NCBI GenBank assembly: GCA_006218035.1 | Contig: VBWC01000014.1 | Location: 21,952-85,951, forward strand | DNA length: 64,000 nucleotides | Direction: 5' to 3' | DNA from: Gammaproteobacteria bacterium | GTDB taxonomy: Bacteria; Pseudomonadota; Gammaproteobacteria; VBWC01 | Part shown: in pieces, positions 36,735 to 46,255 of the stretch | Position numbering within the stretch: position 1 is the first letter of the stretch | Layout of the letters: each line of letters opens with the position of its first letter | Translations under genes and position numbers: made by a program | Notes under the pieces: generated by a model | What the model was told of the DNA's origin: nothing | Seen by the model: only the letters and a program-made list of their open reading frames with translations | Databases searched by the model: none

Positions 36735-38351
36735 CTATATCCCCAAGTCTCGTTGCGGCGATGCCCCGTCGAATGACTGACGTTCCATATGCTCGTTATT
36801 CTCGGCAATCGGCAACGGGATGTACACGGTAAATCGGGTCCCCTTGCCCGGCGTACTATCCAGATCTATCCGGCCACCCATCATGGCGCAGAAACGCTGG
36901 CTGATCGTTAATCCAAGCCCGGTACCGCCGAAATGGCGTGTGGTACTCATATCGGCCTGGCGAAACGCCTCGAATACTCTCGCCTGCTGCGCGACATCCA
37001 TGCCGATGCCGGTATCACGGACAGCCACCTTCAGTTCGTGACGTGCATGCGCAACGTCGAGCACTACAGTTCCATTGGTGGTGAACTTGGCGGCATTACT
37101 CAGCAGATTCAGCAGGATTTGCTGAAGCTTTGCCGAGTCTACCGCCAATATATCAGCGTCTTGTTTGATCTCGATCCGGAACTCGTTGTTGTTCTTTTTC
37201 ATTAGAGGCCTGACGGTATCAGCTACCTGATCTATAAGTTCATGAAGGTTGACCGGATCAATAAAAATATCCATCCGGCCAGATTCAATCTTTGCGAGGT
37301 CAAGAATGCCGTTTATCAATGAAAGCAAATGATTCGCGGAATTCTGTACCCTTTTGAGATCCGAGATACTTTCCGCCTGGCCGATAGCCTCCAGCTCCTC
37401 CATCACCATTTCCGTGTAACCAAGAATCGAGTTCATCGGCGTGCGTAGCTCGTGACTCATGTTCGCCAGAAATTCGGACTTATGACGGCTGGCTGCTATT
37501 GCCTCATCCCGCGCCTGGACGAGCTCCAGTGTGCGCAATGCGACTTCACGCTCCAGGCCATCACGCTGTTCACGCAACCGCTGGTCGCGATCCTCCAGTG
37601 CCGTCATCATTTTGTTGAAGGCATGCGCCATATGAACCACCTCGGCGGGCCCTTGTTCGGCAGCACGCAACGCGGTTTCCCCCGCTTCGGATCGCGTCAT
37701 GATCTGCGAAAGATCCTGTATCGGCGTGGTCATGCGCCCGACAATGCGACGAAGAAACACGAGCAATACGACCGTGATCGACAAGGAAATAACAACGTTT
37801 TGTGCAAAAATAAGCTTCTGCTCAAGCAGCAATGCCTCTTTTGTCATGGTGATACGGACAAACCCGATCAACTCCGGCTCCACGGCGGTCGCCTCAAATG
37901 GCGATACGTCCGCATCCGATCTCCCGGTGAAAACCGGCGCGATGAAATGAATCAAGCGATCGGTCTCATGCGAAAGCAACTGACCTTCATGTCTTGGTAG
38001 CGCGTCGATGGCCGGCTCCCAGTCTACGACGGCGCCTTCTCTGAGCAGAACGTCGCCGCCCAGGTCATAAATCTCCACGTGATACACATCAGGAAAAGCG
38101 AGCGTCGCATGAGCCGAATCAACGGCATTCTCCTCCGCACCGACCAGCAGCGCCAGTCGGCTCTGATCTGCAAAGTTCTGCGCAACCTGGGTGCCTTGCT
38201 GTACAAGCTGACCGTGCGCGCTGGTGCTGGCAAGCCATGCCGTCGTCAGCGACGATGCCAGCGCCAGAAAAACGATTCCGATCGAAACGGTCATCAGCAA
38301 CTGTTTCTGGAAGCTGGATCGGGGCGACACGATTTTCTTGAGAAACTTCAT
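36735..38351 (-). CDS. Membrane sensor histidine kinase with HAMP
   Basis: A 538-aa kinase: membrane helix (about 18-42), periplasmic region (about 45-180), second helix (about 185-205), HAMP, coiled coil, HisKA with FLANMSHELRTPMNS, and HATPase (LLNLLSNAAKFT, DTGIGM, FGGTGLGLTISQRF). It lacks an attached receiver, and no response regulator gene is adjacent, so its partner is elsewhere. It starts 7 bp after the upstream periplasmic binding-protein-like gene, which may supply its ligand or share its signal. Confidence 0.9.
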   Translation of the reverse strand: MKFLKKIVSPRSSFQKQLLMTVSIGIVFLALASSLTTAWLASTSAHGQLVQQGTQVAQNFADQSRLALLVGAEENAVDSAHATLAFPDVYHVEIYDLGGDVLLREGAVVDWEPAIDALPRHEGQLLSHETDRLIHFIAPVFTGRSDADVSPFEATAVEPELIGFVRITMTKEALLLEQKLIFAQNVVISLSITVVLLVFLRRIVGRMTTPIQDLSQIMTRSEAGETALRAAEQGPAEVVHMAHAFNKMMTALEDRDQRLREQRDGLEREVALRTLELVQARDEAIAASRHKSEFLANMSHELRTPMNSILGYTEMVMEELEAIGQAESISDLKRVQNSANHLLSLINGILDLAKIESGRMDIFIDPVNLHELIDQVADTVRPLMKKNNNEFRIEIKQDADILAVDSAKLQQILLNLLSNAAKFTTNGTVVLDVAHARHELKVAVRDTGIGMDVAQQARVFEAFRQADMSTTRHFGGTGLGLTISQRFCAMMGGRIDLDSTPGKGTRFTVYIPLPIAENNEHMERQSFDGASPQRDLGI

Positions 38352-38358
38352 ACGGTCT

Positions 38359-39318
38359 TCAGGGCGCCGGAAACATCAGATCAAATTTCTGCTGCTGTTC
38401 CCTTGTTATGCTGATGCCGAGATGATCCGCCGTGCGGCGATTAACGGCTATCCTCACATCACGCAGTGGAAAAATTACCGGATCAAACCGCGCACCGTCG
38501 GAAATACTCTGTTCGGCCATGGCGGCCAGCCTTCTTCCCAGTGCGACGTTGTCTGGATAAAACGAGAAGAGGGCACCTCTCTTTGCATGCGCTGGATTAC
38601 TTGAAAATACCAGTAGGCTGCGGTCCCACGATTCCTTGAGGACCAATGGCAATATGACCTTTTCATCAACCGTTGCGGCATCCACTGGAATCCATAATGC
38701 AGAATTACGGGGGTCCGCTTTTTCAAGCACGTCCCGATACAATCTCGCGGACTGCTTCATGCTTTCCGCCGGGTACGCGGACAGCTCAAGGCCGTGGTGA
38801 CGCGCCGCGATTCTGGCAAGGTCAATCAACCACGCGCTGGCTTGCGGGTCATAAATAACATGCACGCGTTGAATACCTGGAGCAAGCATCTTGAGTTGTC
38901 TGAACAGTATCTCAGGATCGGTATCCAGACTGATTCCGGATTCCTGCTTTCCATCTGGGTCGGGCGTTAATAACAGCGCTCCCGCGATGACTGGAAGCAG
39001 GTCAGCGACGGATGCAGCGACATTAACGCCACTGCGACCCAGCGCAATAATTGCTCCAATGTTATTGTTGGTGAGCCAGGCCTCCAGTGCCTTCTGCTCG
39101 TATTCACGGGATAGCACATACGTCTTGACTTGACGCGCCGACTGCTCATCTACCCCGGCGATGATTTCCTGAAAAACGCTTTGATATGGTTCCCGAACAT
39201 CAGGGTAAATCACCGCCAACGATCTTTCGTTAGAAAAACCCGGCCATGGCAACAACGCGAGTAAAATGCTGGCTACCAGGCAGCGAAATGTTTTCCCAGC
39301 TATAGACTCTGTTCTCAT
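38359..39318 (-). CDS. ABC-type substrate-binding-like periplasmic protein
   Basis: A 319-aa protein of the ABC substrate-binding family related to tryptophan/branched-chain type binding proteins (PF04392-like). It has a signal peptide (about 1-30) then SLAVIYPDVREPYQSVFQEI, IIALGRSGVNVAAS and the second lobe VHVIYDPQASAWLIDLARIA. No permease or ATPase gene is next to it. Such proteins often pair with TonB receptors and sensor kinases, suggesting a sensing rather than transport role here (inference). ATG 39318 is used; the first open codon at 39342 is TTG. Confidence 0.75.
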   Translation of the reverse strand: MRTESIAGKTFRCLVASILLALLPWPGFSNERSLAVIYPDVREPYQSVFQEIIAGVDEQSARQVKTYVLSREYEQKALEAWLTNNNIGAIIALGRSGVNVAASVADLLPVIAGALLLTPDPDGKQESGISLDTDPEILFRQLKMLAPGIQRVHVIYDPQASAWLIDLARIAARHHGLELSAYPAESMKQSARLYRDVLEKADPRNSALWIPVDAATVDEKVILPLVLKESWDRSLLVFSSNPAHAKRGALFSFYPDNVALGRRLAAMAEQSISDGARFDPVIFPLRDVRIAVNRRTADHLGISITREQQQKFDLMFPAP

Positions 39319-39559
39319 TTTTCCGGGGAACAAGATCGCCAAAACAACGCATGGATTCGCAGACTGCTATTATTTTCGGACTATACAGCCACGCTGAATT
39401 CTAGGTTATTTACTGAAAACTTAACAGCAACGGAATGCGGTAAGCCCGCCGGACGGGGCCAGCACCGACAAGACACGTTAAAAAGGCCGCGCGACCAAAA
39501 CGCCCAGTGCGCCGCGGGCGACAGTACTTCAACAAACCCTGCCCGGCATTCAGTCGCGT

Positions 39560-40429
39560 TCAAAGCCGATACTCGACCTGGAAGCCAAATACGTCCATCT
39601 CACTTTTTGGCTGCAGCACCAGCACCGGCGTACCCCCGATCGATGTCGAAACGGGCGCCGACTTACTGAAACGGTAACTTTCGTAATAAAGGGTTAGCCC
39701 AAGCCTGGATGACGGGGCAGCATGGCCGAACGTGTACTTGGCAAACATCGACCATTCCCGGCCCGGCGAAAGCGTGACAGGGCCGTCAAAAATTGCTACC
39801 CCCTCGCGCGTTTGAAATGGCTTCCTCGCACCCACCTGCAGATAGTTCGTGCTTTCACCGCGCTGGCCCATCAGCCCGATACCAAACTCAGAAAAAGAAA
39901 CGTCGTAATTTTCCTTGATGCCGAGCGCCTTGACACCGGAGGCGGTCACGCCATCTTCGATGTCTCTTGTCCAATTCTCTATGCCAAGGCCACCCAAGAC
40001 ATCAACCATGTTTATAAACGGCCATGTTTCAAAACGGGCCCTTCCGCCTAGTGCGACTCTCAGCTGGTTCCCCTGATAGGCGACGTCGGTTTCCAGGGGC
40101 TGTCCACTTTGCGTCTGCCCGTCGTAGATCAGATCGCCAAAATAATTTCTTAATTGAACCTCATAGAGAGGTCCGGCAGTGCGCCGGTCCAGGTTGTTCT
40201 TCGAAACCCCAAGCGTATACCGTACACCGGTTTCCTGTAACAAGCGCCTGTCAGCATCGTTAAATTCCTCCCAAATAAAGACCTCCGCACCAACGACAAT
40301 ATCAGGGCCCGACCGAACATCGGACTCACCGGCGTACACGGACGATTCTATCTGACAGACGGATATCAACAGGAGAAAAAGGAACGGCGCATAGCGATTC
40401 CGATGACAGCGGGGCACGTGCGCCTCCAT
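39560..40429 (-). CDS. Predicted outer-membrane beta-barrel protein
   Basis: About 290 aa with signal peptide YAPFLFLLLISVCQIESSVYA and alternating amphipathic strands (LYEVQLRNYFGDLIYDGQ, WSMFAKYTFGHA, LGLTLYYESYRFSKS) ending FGFQVEYRL. That pattern suggests a small OmpW/OprF-like barrel, but I do not recognise the family. The terminal Leu repeats what the TonB receptor shows. ATG 40429 is preferred because GGTGGAT lies about 10 nt upstream; ATG 40453 is an alternative. It is isolated between gaps of over 200 bp. Confidence 0.6.
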   Translation of the reverse strand: MEAHVPRCHRNRYAPFLFLLLISVCQIESSVYAGESDVRSGPDIVVGAEVFIWEEFNDADRRLLQETGVRYTLGVSKNNLDRRTAGPLYEVQLRNYFGDLIYDGQTQSGQPLETDVAYQGNQLRVALGGRARFETWPFINMVDVLGGLGIENWTRDIEDGVTASGVKALGIKENYDVSFSEFGIGLMGQRGESTNYLQVGARKPFQTREGVAIFDGPVTLSPGREWSMFAKYTFGHAAPSSRLGLTLYYESYRFSKSAPVSTSIGGTPVLVLQPKSEMDVFGFQVEYRL

Positions 40430-40730
40430 GCGATTATCCACCAACCAAACCATAATGACGGGAGGGTCCCGGAAGACTTATTCACCCGGGTTAGACCCGC
40501 AGTTGTTATTAGTCTTATTTACGCGCTACGGGCTACGACATTTGTCGGCTATAGTAGCAGGTTCTTTAGCATGCCGGGCGTTCCCGACCGATCAACGAGG
40601 GCGCGTATAAGATCGACGCGAGCCACCAAGGGAAACACTGTGTAGACCGCTGCGGGAAAGATGCGCAGCGGCTTAACTTCTGCGGCGGTACAGCGCTAGC
40701 AACGCTGCTTAACGGGTAAGCGAAAATTCT

Positions 40731-40925
40731 TTAGTCCTGATCGTCCACGGTACGAAAATCCATATCCCCAAAGTCAGCCATGTCATCCCACTCGTTGCGC
40801 CATTTGTCGAACAAAATACTCTTGACAGACTTTTGCTGATACTCCTGCATATAGAGTGGATCTTCCGTGACTTCCATCAACCGAAGATGCGTGTCATATC
40901 CGCTTTGCTGGGTGGGCTTTTTCAT
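40731..40925 (-). CDS. Hypothetical 64-aa acidic protein
   Basis: A short unrecognised protein, MKKPTQQSGYDTHLRLMEVT to an acidic DDMADFGDMDFRTVDDQD end. ATG 40925 has a strong GGAGG 8 nt upstream, so it is probably translated; the frame is open back to 40988 but lacks that support. No signal peptide or membrane segment. Confidence 0.6.
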   Translation of the reverse strand: MKKPTQQSGYDTHLRLMEVTEDPLYMQEYQQKSVKSILFDKWRNEWDDMADFGDMDFRTVDDQD

Positions 40926-41258
40926 GGCTTTAACCTCCGGGTTGTTCCTTGCTACAGAAGGAATCAGATCGCCTGTAACGCCCTGCACCTGGTAGCGCCT
41001 GCGACATCAGTCGCCGCTGACGCGCCTTACCTATAATATCGGCGCTGAATTTCGATGACTTTAGCGGAATATTCCGGCGCGACCCCTGACCCGCCGTTGG
41101 TGACCAGGGGCCACGACGACCATTACAGTCTTTGTACCTGTATGGTTTACTAGAATACGTCGCCAGGGAAGAAAGCCCGGCGTGAACTGCAATCAAAGAA
41201 GGGTGATTGTGGAGATACTGAACAAGTCACTATCGGCGGCGAAAAAGCTCCCGCAAGA
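40926..41258. other. Intergenic gap with no recognised gene
   Basis: 333 bp. Contains the 64-aa gene's ribosome-binding site at its left edge. I see no ORF with both coding character and a start signal, no tRNA and no clear hairpin. Confidence 0.4.
40934..40938 (-). promoter_or_regulatory. Ribosome-binding site of the 64-aa gene
   Basis: GGAGG on the minus strand, 8 nt before ATG 40925. It decides the start of the hypothetical protein. Confidence 0.6.
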
Positions 41259-41705
41259 TCAGGCTTTCGTATCGTAAATTCGAAGGAATCGATCGGTCCG
41301 GCGCAGACAGAAATCCAACAGCCTCGAGAGAAACTCGTTCAAACGCCGTTTCTCAAACCGACTGTACATAGCAGCGTTGGGATACGGGTATAGCGGCGCA
41401 TGAGGCGACCGGCTCTGGTAACTGATAACCTCTGCGGCGCGGGCATCATGGTAGATACGCAGCGTCATCGACGGATCAGTCACCCAACGGCTGTTAATCT
41501 TGAGGCGAAGTATCAGCGCGATTGTCGTCGTATATTTTGCGCTATCGACCACGCGAATCTGCAGCTCAAGGTCGCGTGGATTTCTGAAAACGAGGGCATT
41601 CCCCAGTTGATCGATGTCTGGCACCAACGCGATCAACTTGTCATAATTCTCGTCATACAGCTCCAACGGCCGGTAGGTGACAATTTTTTTCGGAAATGTC
41701 TGCAT
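41259..41705 (-). CDS. DUF1249 protein (YqiB-like)
   Basis: 148 aa matching the YqiB/DUF1249 family: ENYDKLIALVPDIDQL near the start, LELQIRVVDSAKYTTTIALI, then MTLRIYHDARAAEVISYQ and a C-terminal RRLNEFLSRLLDFCLR. In E. coli yqiB lies between nudF and cpdA; here a NUDIX gene of the NudF type is about 4 kb away. The function is not established. Soluble, no signal peptide. Confidence 0.75.
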   Translation of the reverse strand: MQTFPKKIVTYRPLELYDENYDKLIALVPDIDQLGNALVFRNPRDLELQIRVVDSAKYTTTIALILRLKINSRWVTDPSMTLRIYHDARAAEVISYQSRSPHAPLYPYPNAAMYSRFEKRRLNEFLSRLLDFCLRRTDRFLRIYDTKA

Positions 41706-41812
41706 ACATTGTCATTGTCGATGTTTTTATTGTTATCGGCAATAACCTTCCCGTATTTATCGAATCTTCCGTAACTGCCCCGGCAATCGGTCTACCGTCT
41801 TTCCCATGAAAC

Positions 41813-42580
41813 TTACGGATTTTTTTTGGCGAAGTCCTCGATAACTTTCTGCAAAGGCGAGATCAAATCCATTGGCAACGGGAAAACGATGGTATTGGTT
41901 TTGTTGCCGGCTATCTCCGTCAAGGTCTGCAGATAACGTAACTGGATCGAACGTGGGTCCTGTGACAGCACACGCGACGCCTCCAGCAAATGCTGCGAGG
42001 CCTGAAACTCGCCCTCGGCATGAATGACCTTTGCACGACGCTCGCGTTCCGCCTCGGCCTGACGGGCAATCGCCCTTATCATACTTTCATCAATATCCAC
42101 GTGTTTGATCTCAACATTCGAAACCTTGATGCCCCACGCGTCAGTCTGCTTGTCGAGGATGTCCTGAATATGATTGTTCAACTTTACGCGCTCGGCCAGT
42201 ATTTCATCCAGTTCATGCTGCCCCAGTACGGACCGTAGCGTGGTTTGAGCGAGCTGACTGGTGGCGATCTGATAATGCTCAACCTGTATGATCGCTTTTT
42301 CCGGATCGATCACCCGGAAGTAAATAACGGCATTGACCTTGACAGACACGTTATCGCGGGAGATGACATCCTGGCTCGGCACATCCATCGTTATCGTGCG
42401 GAGATCGACACGTTCCATCTGTTGAATGACCGGGATAAGAACGATAAGGCCGGGACCTTTGATCTTGTAAAAGCGGCCGAGCAAAAAAACAACGCCGCGC
42501 TCATACTCACGCAACACGCGAAACGCCGACGCGAAAAAGACGATCACGAGCCCAACGATGATGTAACTCATGTAAGCCAT
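41813..42580 (-). CDS. Slipin / stomatin-like SPFH membrane protein
   Basis: A 255-aa SPFH protein: one N-terminal membrane helix (about 5-22), [20 protein letters not shown], then the SPFH core and a coiled-coil with [20 protein letters not shown]. Slipins assemble into membrane rings and are cut by or partner with NfeD proteases. It follows the NfeD gene directly, with the ATG abutting the NfeD stop, a conserved pair. Confidence 0.93.
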   Translation of the reverse strand: MAYMSYIIVGLVIVFFASAFRVLREYERGVVFLLGRFYKIKGPGLIVLIPVIQQMERVDLRTITMDVPSQDVISRDNVSVKVNAVIYFRVIDPEKAIIQVEHYQIATSQLAQTTLRSVLGQHELDEILAERVKLNNHIQDILDKQTDAWGIKVSNVEIKHVDIDESMIRAIARQAEAERERRAKVIHAEGEFQASQHLLEASRVLSQDPRSIQLRYLQTLTEIAGNKTNTIVFPLPMDLISPLQKVIEDFAKKNP

Positions 42581-43996
42581 CTATTCGATCTCCTCTGAGG
42601 ATTTCTGATCATCCGCTTTCACGTCAAGCGTCAATCCATGAATCTCCGTCACACACACATTCTGTCCGCGCTTTAAAGGTACAGCGGATCGTGCGCCCCA
42701 GATCTCGCCATGCACCCTGATGCGCCCATTGCCTTCAAAATCCTCCAGCACCTCCCCGACGCTGCCGATCATCTGCTCATGACCGCTGACCACCGGTCGC
42801 CGACGCGCCTTGATCGCCATACCGAGAAAAAAGATAAAGAAACCGGCATTCAGGAACGCAAACGCCGCTATCAGCGGGTACGAAATGCCGAACCCAGGCG
42901 CACCGGTATCGAGCAAAATAATGGAGCCGATGACGAACGCGATAACACCACCGATACCGAGCGCACCAAAACTGGGGACAAAAACCTCCCCGATCATAAA
43001 GGCGATGCCGAGTAACATCAGCCCAAGGCCCGCATAGTTGATCGGTAACACGTGAAACGCGAACAAGGCGAGCAGCAGACATATGGTGCCGGCGACGCCA
43101 GGCAGCACCATCCCGGGATTGGCGAACTCATAGATTAATCCGTAGATTCCAACGAGCATCAAAATATAGGCGACATTGGGATCAGTGATGATTGTCAGTA
43201 ACCGTGTCCGCCAATCCGGATCAAAACGCTGCACGGTCATCCCCGATATATGGAGCTCGCGTTCCTCGCCGAGTACGCTGACCTTCTTCCCATCTAATTG
43301 TGCGAGCAAAGCGGGCACACCATCCGCGATGTATTCGATCACCCCCTCTTTCAACGCGTCTTCGGCGGACAGGCTGGCCGCGTCGCGCACCGCCTGCGCC
43401 GCCCATTCCACATTGCGGCCACGCAGCTGTGCAAGCCCGCGGATATAGGCGACTGCATCGTTGACGATCTTGCGTTTCATTGCATCATCATGCCCCTCCT
43501 TGTCCGCGGCCTTCGAATCATCACCCCCGCCTTTGTCACCGGGCATGCCAGGCGCGGCGATCTGGACAGGGGTGGCAGCACCAAGATTGGTCCCGGGTGA
43601 CATCGCTGCAACGTGGGCGGCGTATAAGATGTATGTGCCCGCGCTCGCGGCACGCGCGCCGGCCGGCGTCACATATACGGCGACCGGTACTGGGGACGCC
43701 AATATTTCCTGGATAATCTGCCGCATCGACGTATCGAGGCCGCCGGGGGTATCGATCTGGATGATGGCCAACTCCGCCTGGCCGTCGCGGGCCTTTTCAA
43801 GACCACGCTTGATGTAGTCGCCCGCCGCCGGTCCTATAACACCCCGAACTTCGAGGAGCACAATATTCCCCTTATTTTGCGCAAGGTTTAATACCGAGAA
43901 AGCAATAAAGAAAAGGAATAGCGCAACGCGCGAAATGCATAATTGCCTATGACGGTTTTTTGCAGTCATTCGAGATATTAACGGTATCCAACCCAT
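42581..43996 (-). CDS. NfeD-family membrane serine protease (long form)
   Basis: About 471 aa: N-terminal signal/anchor, a ClpP-like Ser-Lys protease domain (about 45-250) with nucleophile Ser in ARAASAGTYILYA and Lys in KRKIVNDAVAYI, four to five membrane helices, and a C-terminal OB-fold NfeD domain (SVGEVLEDFEGNGRIRVHGE). This is the long 'stomatin-operon partner protease' type, inferred to cleave the adjacent slipin. ATG 43996 is used; ATG 43969 and TTG 44008 are open alternatives. Confidence 0.9.
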   Translation of the reverse strand: MGWIPLISRMTAKNRHRQLCISRVALFLFFIAFSVLNLAQNKGNIVLLEVRGVIGPAAGDYIKRGLEKARDGQAELAIIQIDTPGGLDTSMRQIIQEILASPVPVAVYVTPAGARAASAGTYILYAAHVAAMSPGTNLGAATPVQIAAPGMPGDKGGGDDSKAADKEGHDDAMKRKIVNDAVAYIRGLAQLRGRNVEWAAQAVRDAASLSAEDALKEGVIEYIADGVPALLAQLDGKKVSVLGEERELHISGMTVQRFDPDWRTRLLTIITDPNVAYILMLVGIYGLIYEFANPGMVLPGVAGTICLLLALFAFHVLPINYAGLGLMLLGIAFMIGEVFVPSFGALGIGGVIAFVIGSIILLDTGAPGFGISYPLIAAFAFLNAGFFIFFLGMAIKARRRPVVSGHEQMIGSVGEVLEDFEGNGRIRVHGEIWGARSAVPLKRGQNVCVTEIHGLTLDVKADDQKSSEEIE

Positions 43997-44187
43997 GAAT
44001 AACCGCAAAATCGACGATCAGATTTTCAAATACAGCCATTGGCGCCACGATCGTCACGGCCGAAATACCTGACACTTAAGCTCGATAATACCTGCTTCAT
44101 CTGGCTTTTTTCGTTCGCTGCCTAGGCGACTATCGGTTTCGCCTCTATACTACGCGCCTTTTTTTGTACGGTAAAAGGATTCAGGAT

Positions 44188-45537
44188 ATGCATATGGATA
44201 TGCCAACCGCAGAAACCCGCGGCGGCACGAGTAGTACGATATCCCGCACGGCTCGCCTGCTGTGCGGACTGGCGCTTGCAGCGGTCGTGTTGTGCGCCTA
44301 TCAATGGCTGGAACTCGTCGCCATCAAAAGTGGCGGCACAGCACCGTTATGTAACGTCAGCGAAACCGTTAATTGTGCCGCCGTCTGGAACTCGCCGGTA
44401 TCGGTCGCGGTTCACCATATAACCGGTATTCCGATCGCCGGCTGGGGCCTGACGTGGGGCGTGGTGGTTCTTGCTCTCGCCGCGCTCATGCTGATGCAGA
44501 GCACACCAACCGCGCCGGCAGGTATCCCGATTCGGGCACTACAGTTAACCATCGGCGTCGCGCTCGCGGTATGCCTGCTACTACTCGCGTATAGTATCGC
44601 CATTGCGGTATTCTGTCCGACATGCTTGGCGTTTTATCTATTAGTGGGAGTGATGACTTATATGATTACGCGCATACCTGCTGGAAATAACGCGAACTGG
44701 CTCAAGGCCGCGGGGTTGAGTGCCGCGGTACTGATACCGGTACTGGCCGTCGTCTTTGCAATTAGCTTGTACAGCACACGCGACAGTTTTGCGGAAAGTA
44801 CACCCTCCCCCCAGGGTACAACTTCCTCGTCAGAAAACCCGCTGGCACGTTTTCTGAGCTCACAACCTAAAGACCTGCAGCAATATCTGAGCAATGTATT
44901 GGCCGAGTATCGCCATACCAAGCCCGGCAATGGCGGCGTGGATGCCACGCGCGTGACCTGGGGCGACAAGAACGCTCCGGTTCACCTTGTCGAGTGGGTG
45001 GAGATCCGCTGCTCGCATTGCCGCGATCTCCATAAGAACCTTGATCAGCTGCGCGAGTTGGCGCCGCCCGATGCATGGAACATCGAAACGCGTTTCTTTC
45101 CGCTCGACAGCGAGTGCAACAGTTCTGTGCAGCGCTCGCCCGGAAACGGCGTCAGCTGCCTTGCCGCGAAATTACTGATCTGTCTGGCGGGCGACCAAAA
45201 GGAGGACGCGGTACGCGCGGCGCTGTTTCAAAACCAGTCTCAACTCACGACAGCAAGCATTTGGGAGCTCGCCGGTACCAATGGGATCAAGCGCGAAAAA
45301 TTGCAGCCGTGTATAGATGCGCCGGCCACCGCCAAAACGCTGCGGCAGGACATCGACCTCGCCTTGCAGTACAAAATTGAAGGGACACCGCTGGTAGTGA
45401 TCAATGGACGCAAAACCGTGGCACTACCTCACATGATATTTGCGCTGATTATAAGCCAGGGACGCGCCGACGATCCGGGATTCGACGTACTGCCTCCGCC
45501 GGAGGTGGCGGGCAACACCGACAACCAGGCGTTATAA
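44188..45537 (+). CDS. VKOR-thioredoxin-fold fusion disulfide-forming protein
   Basis: 449 aa joining a vitamin K epoxide reductase-like membrane domain (residues about 22-200) to a periplasmic thioredoxin-fold domain. The VKOR part has loop cysteines Cys55 and Cys63 (CNVSETVNC) and the redox motif CPTC (143-146); the C-terminal domain has CSHC (275-278). By family precedent it replaces DsbB plus DsbA: the fold domain oxidises substrates, and VKOR passes electrons to quinone. ATG 44188 follows AAAGGA by 8 nt; a TTG at 44164 is less likely. dsbC elsewhere in the window gives the isomerase arm. Confidence 0.9.
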   Translation: MHMDMPTAETRGGTSSTISRTARLLCGLALAAVVLCAYQWLELVAIKSGGTAPLCNVSETVNCAAVWNSPVSVAVHHITGIPIAGWGLTWGVVVLALAALMLMQSTPTAPAGIPIRALQLTIGVALAVCLLLLAYSIAIAVFCPTCLAFYLLVGVMTYMITRIPAGNNANWLKAAGLSAAVLIPVLAVVFAISLYSTRDSFAESTPSPQGTTSSSENPLARFLSSQPKDLQQYLSNVLAEYRHTKPGNGGVDATRVTWGDKNAPVHLVEWVEIRCSHCRDLHKNLDQLRELAPPDAWNIETRFFPLDSECNSSVQRSPGNGVSCLAAKLLICLAGDQKEDAVRAALFQNQSQLTTASIWELAGTNGIKREKLQPCIDAPATAKTLRQDIDLALQYKIEGTPLVVINGRKTVALPHMIFALIISQGRADDPGFDVLPPPEVAGNTDNQAL

Positions 45538-45538
45538 C

Positions 45539-46141
45539 CTAACCGCGCCATTGCGCCCGGACATGGTCGCGGTTCAGCGCCAGCCATTGCAGCGCAATGA
45601 TGGGTGCTGCGGAATTCAGGCGTCCGTCGCGCAAGGCTTCGTGCGCCTCTTCCCATGTCATCACTACCACACGGATATCCTCCCCCTCTTCGTCCAGGCC
45701 GTGAATTCCGCCTGCCTGTGACGCGTCCACCTTACCGCAAAACAGGTGAATGCTCTCGGTAGAGCCGCCGGGACTAACAAGATAGCTGCATATCGGAATC
45801 AGCGCCTCTATCCGGCAACCGGCTTCCTCCATCGCTTCGCGATGCACCACCTGGTCAGGCGTCTCACCGTTGAGAATCGCCCCGGCGACGATTTCCGTGG
45901 TCCAGGCGCCGCCCGGTATCTGCATGGCTCCGATCCTGAATTGTTCGATAAACACCAACTTATCGGCACGCGAATCATAAAGCAGCACCGCAGCACCATC
46001 ATCGCGCTTGAACAACTCGCGCGCGATCTCGTCGCTCCAGCCGCCAGCGAAAAGGCGATGACGCAACCGGTAACGCTCCAGGCGAAAGTACCCGTCGTAA
46101 CAAACCGTTTTGTCGAGAATTTCAATATCGTGGTCTTGCAT
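45539..46141 (-). CDS. NUDIX hydrolase, ADP-ribose pyrophosphatase type
   Basis: About 200 aa with a complete Nudix box (Gly-x5-Glu-x7-Arg-Glu-Ala-Met-Glu-Glu-x-Gly in GAILNGETPDQVVHREAMEE). The N-terminal RYRLRHRLFAGGWSDEIARE and FIEQFRIGAM match the NudF/ADP-ribose pyrophosphatase branch. It should hydrolyse ADP-ribose or related nucleotide sugars to AMP. ATG 46141 is used; the first open codon is TTG 46180. It is convergent with the VKOR fusion and divergent from archease. Confidence 0.85.
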   Translation of the reverse strand: MQDHDIEILDKTVCYDGYFRLERYRLRHRLFAGGWSDEIARELFKRDDGAAVLLYDSRADKLVFIEQFRIGAMQIPGGAWTTEIVAGAILNGETPDQVVHREAMEEAGCRIEALIPICSYLVSPGGSTESIHLFCGKVDASQAGGIHGLDEEGEDIRVVVMTWEEAHEALRDGRLNSAAPIIALQWLALNRDHVRAQWRG

Positions 46142-46232
46142 CGCTGGGGTTCCGTTATCTTCTGCTACTCGTCGAAGCAACGAAAACCCGTGTACGCAGG
46201 TCTCGCCACTCCGCTACCATAAGCGCTGCGGC

Positions 46233-46238
46233 TATAAT
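46233..46238 (+). promoter_or_regulatory. Candidate -10 box for archease-rtcB
   Basis: A perfect TATAAT 18 bp before the archease ATG. The putative -35 17 bp upstream (TCCGCT) is weak. Confidence 0.35.
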
Positions 46239-46255
46239 GTCATTGTTAACGAAAA

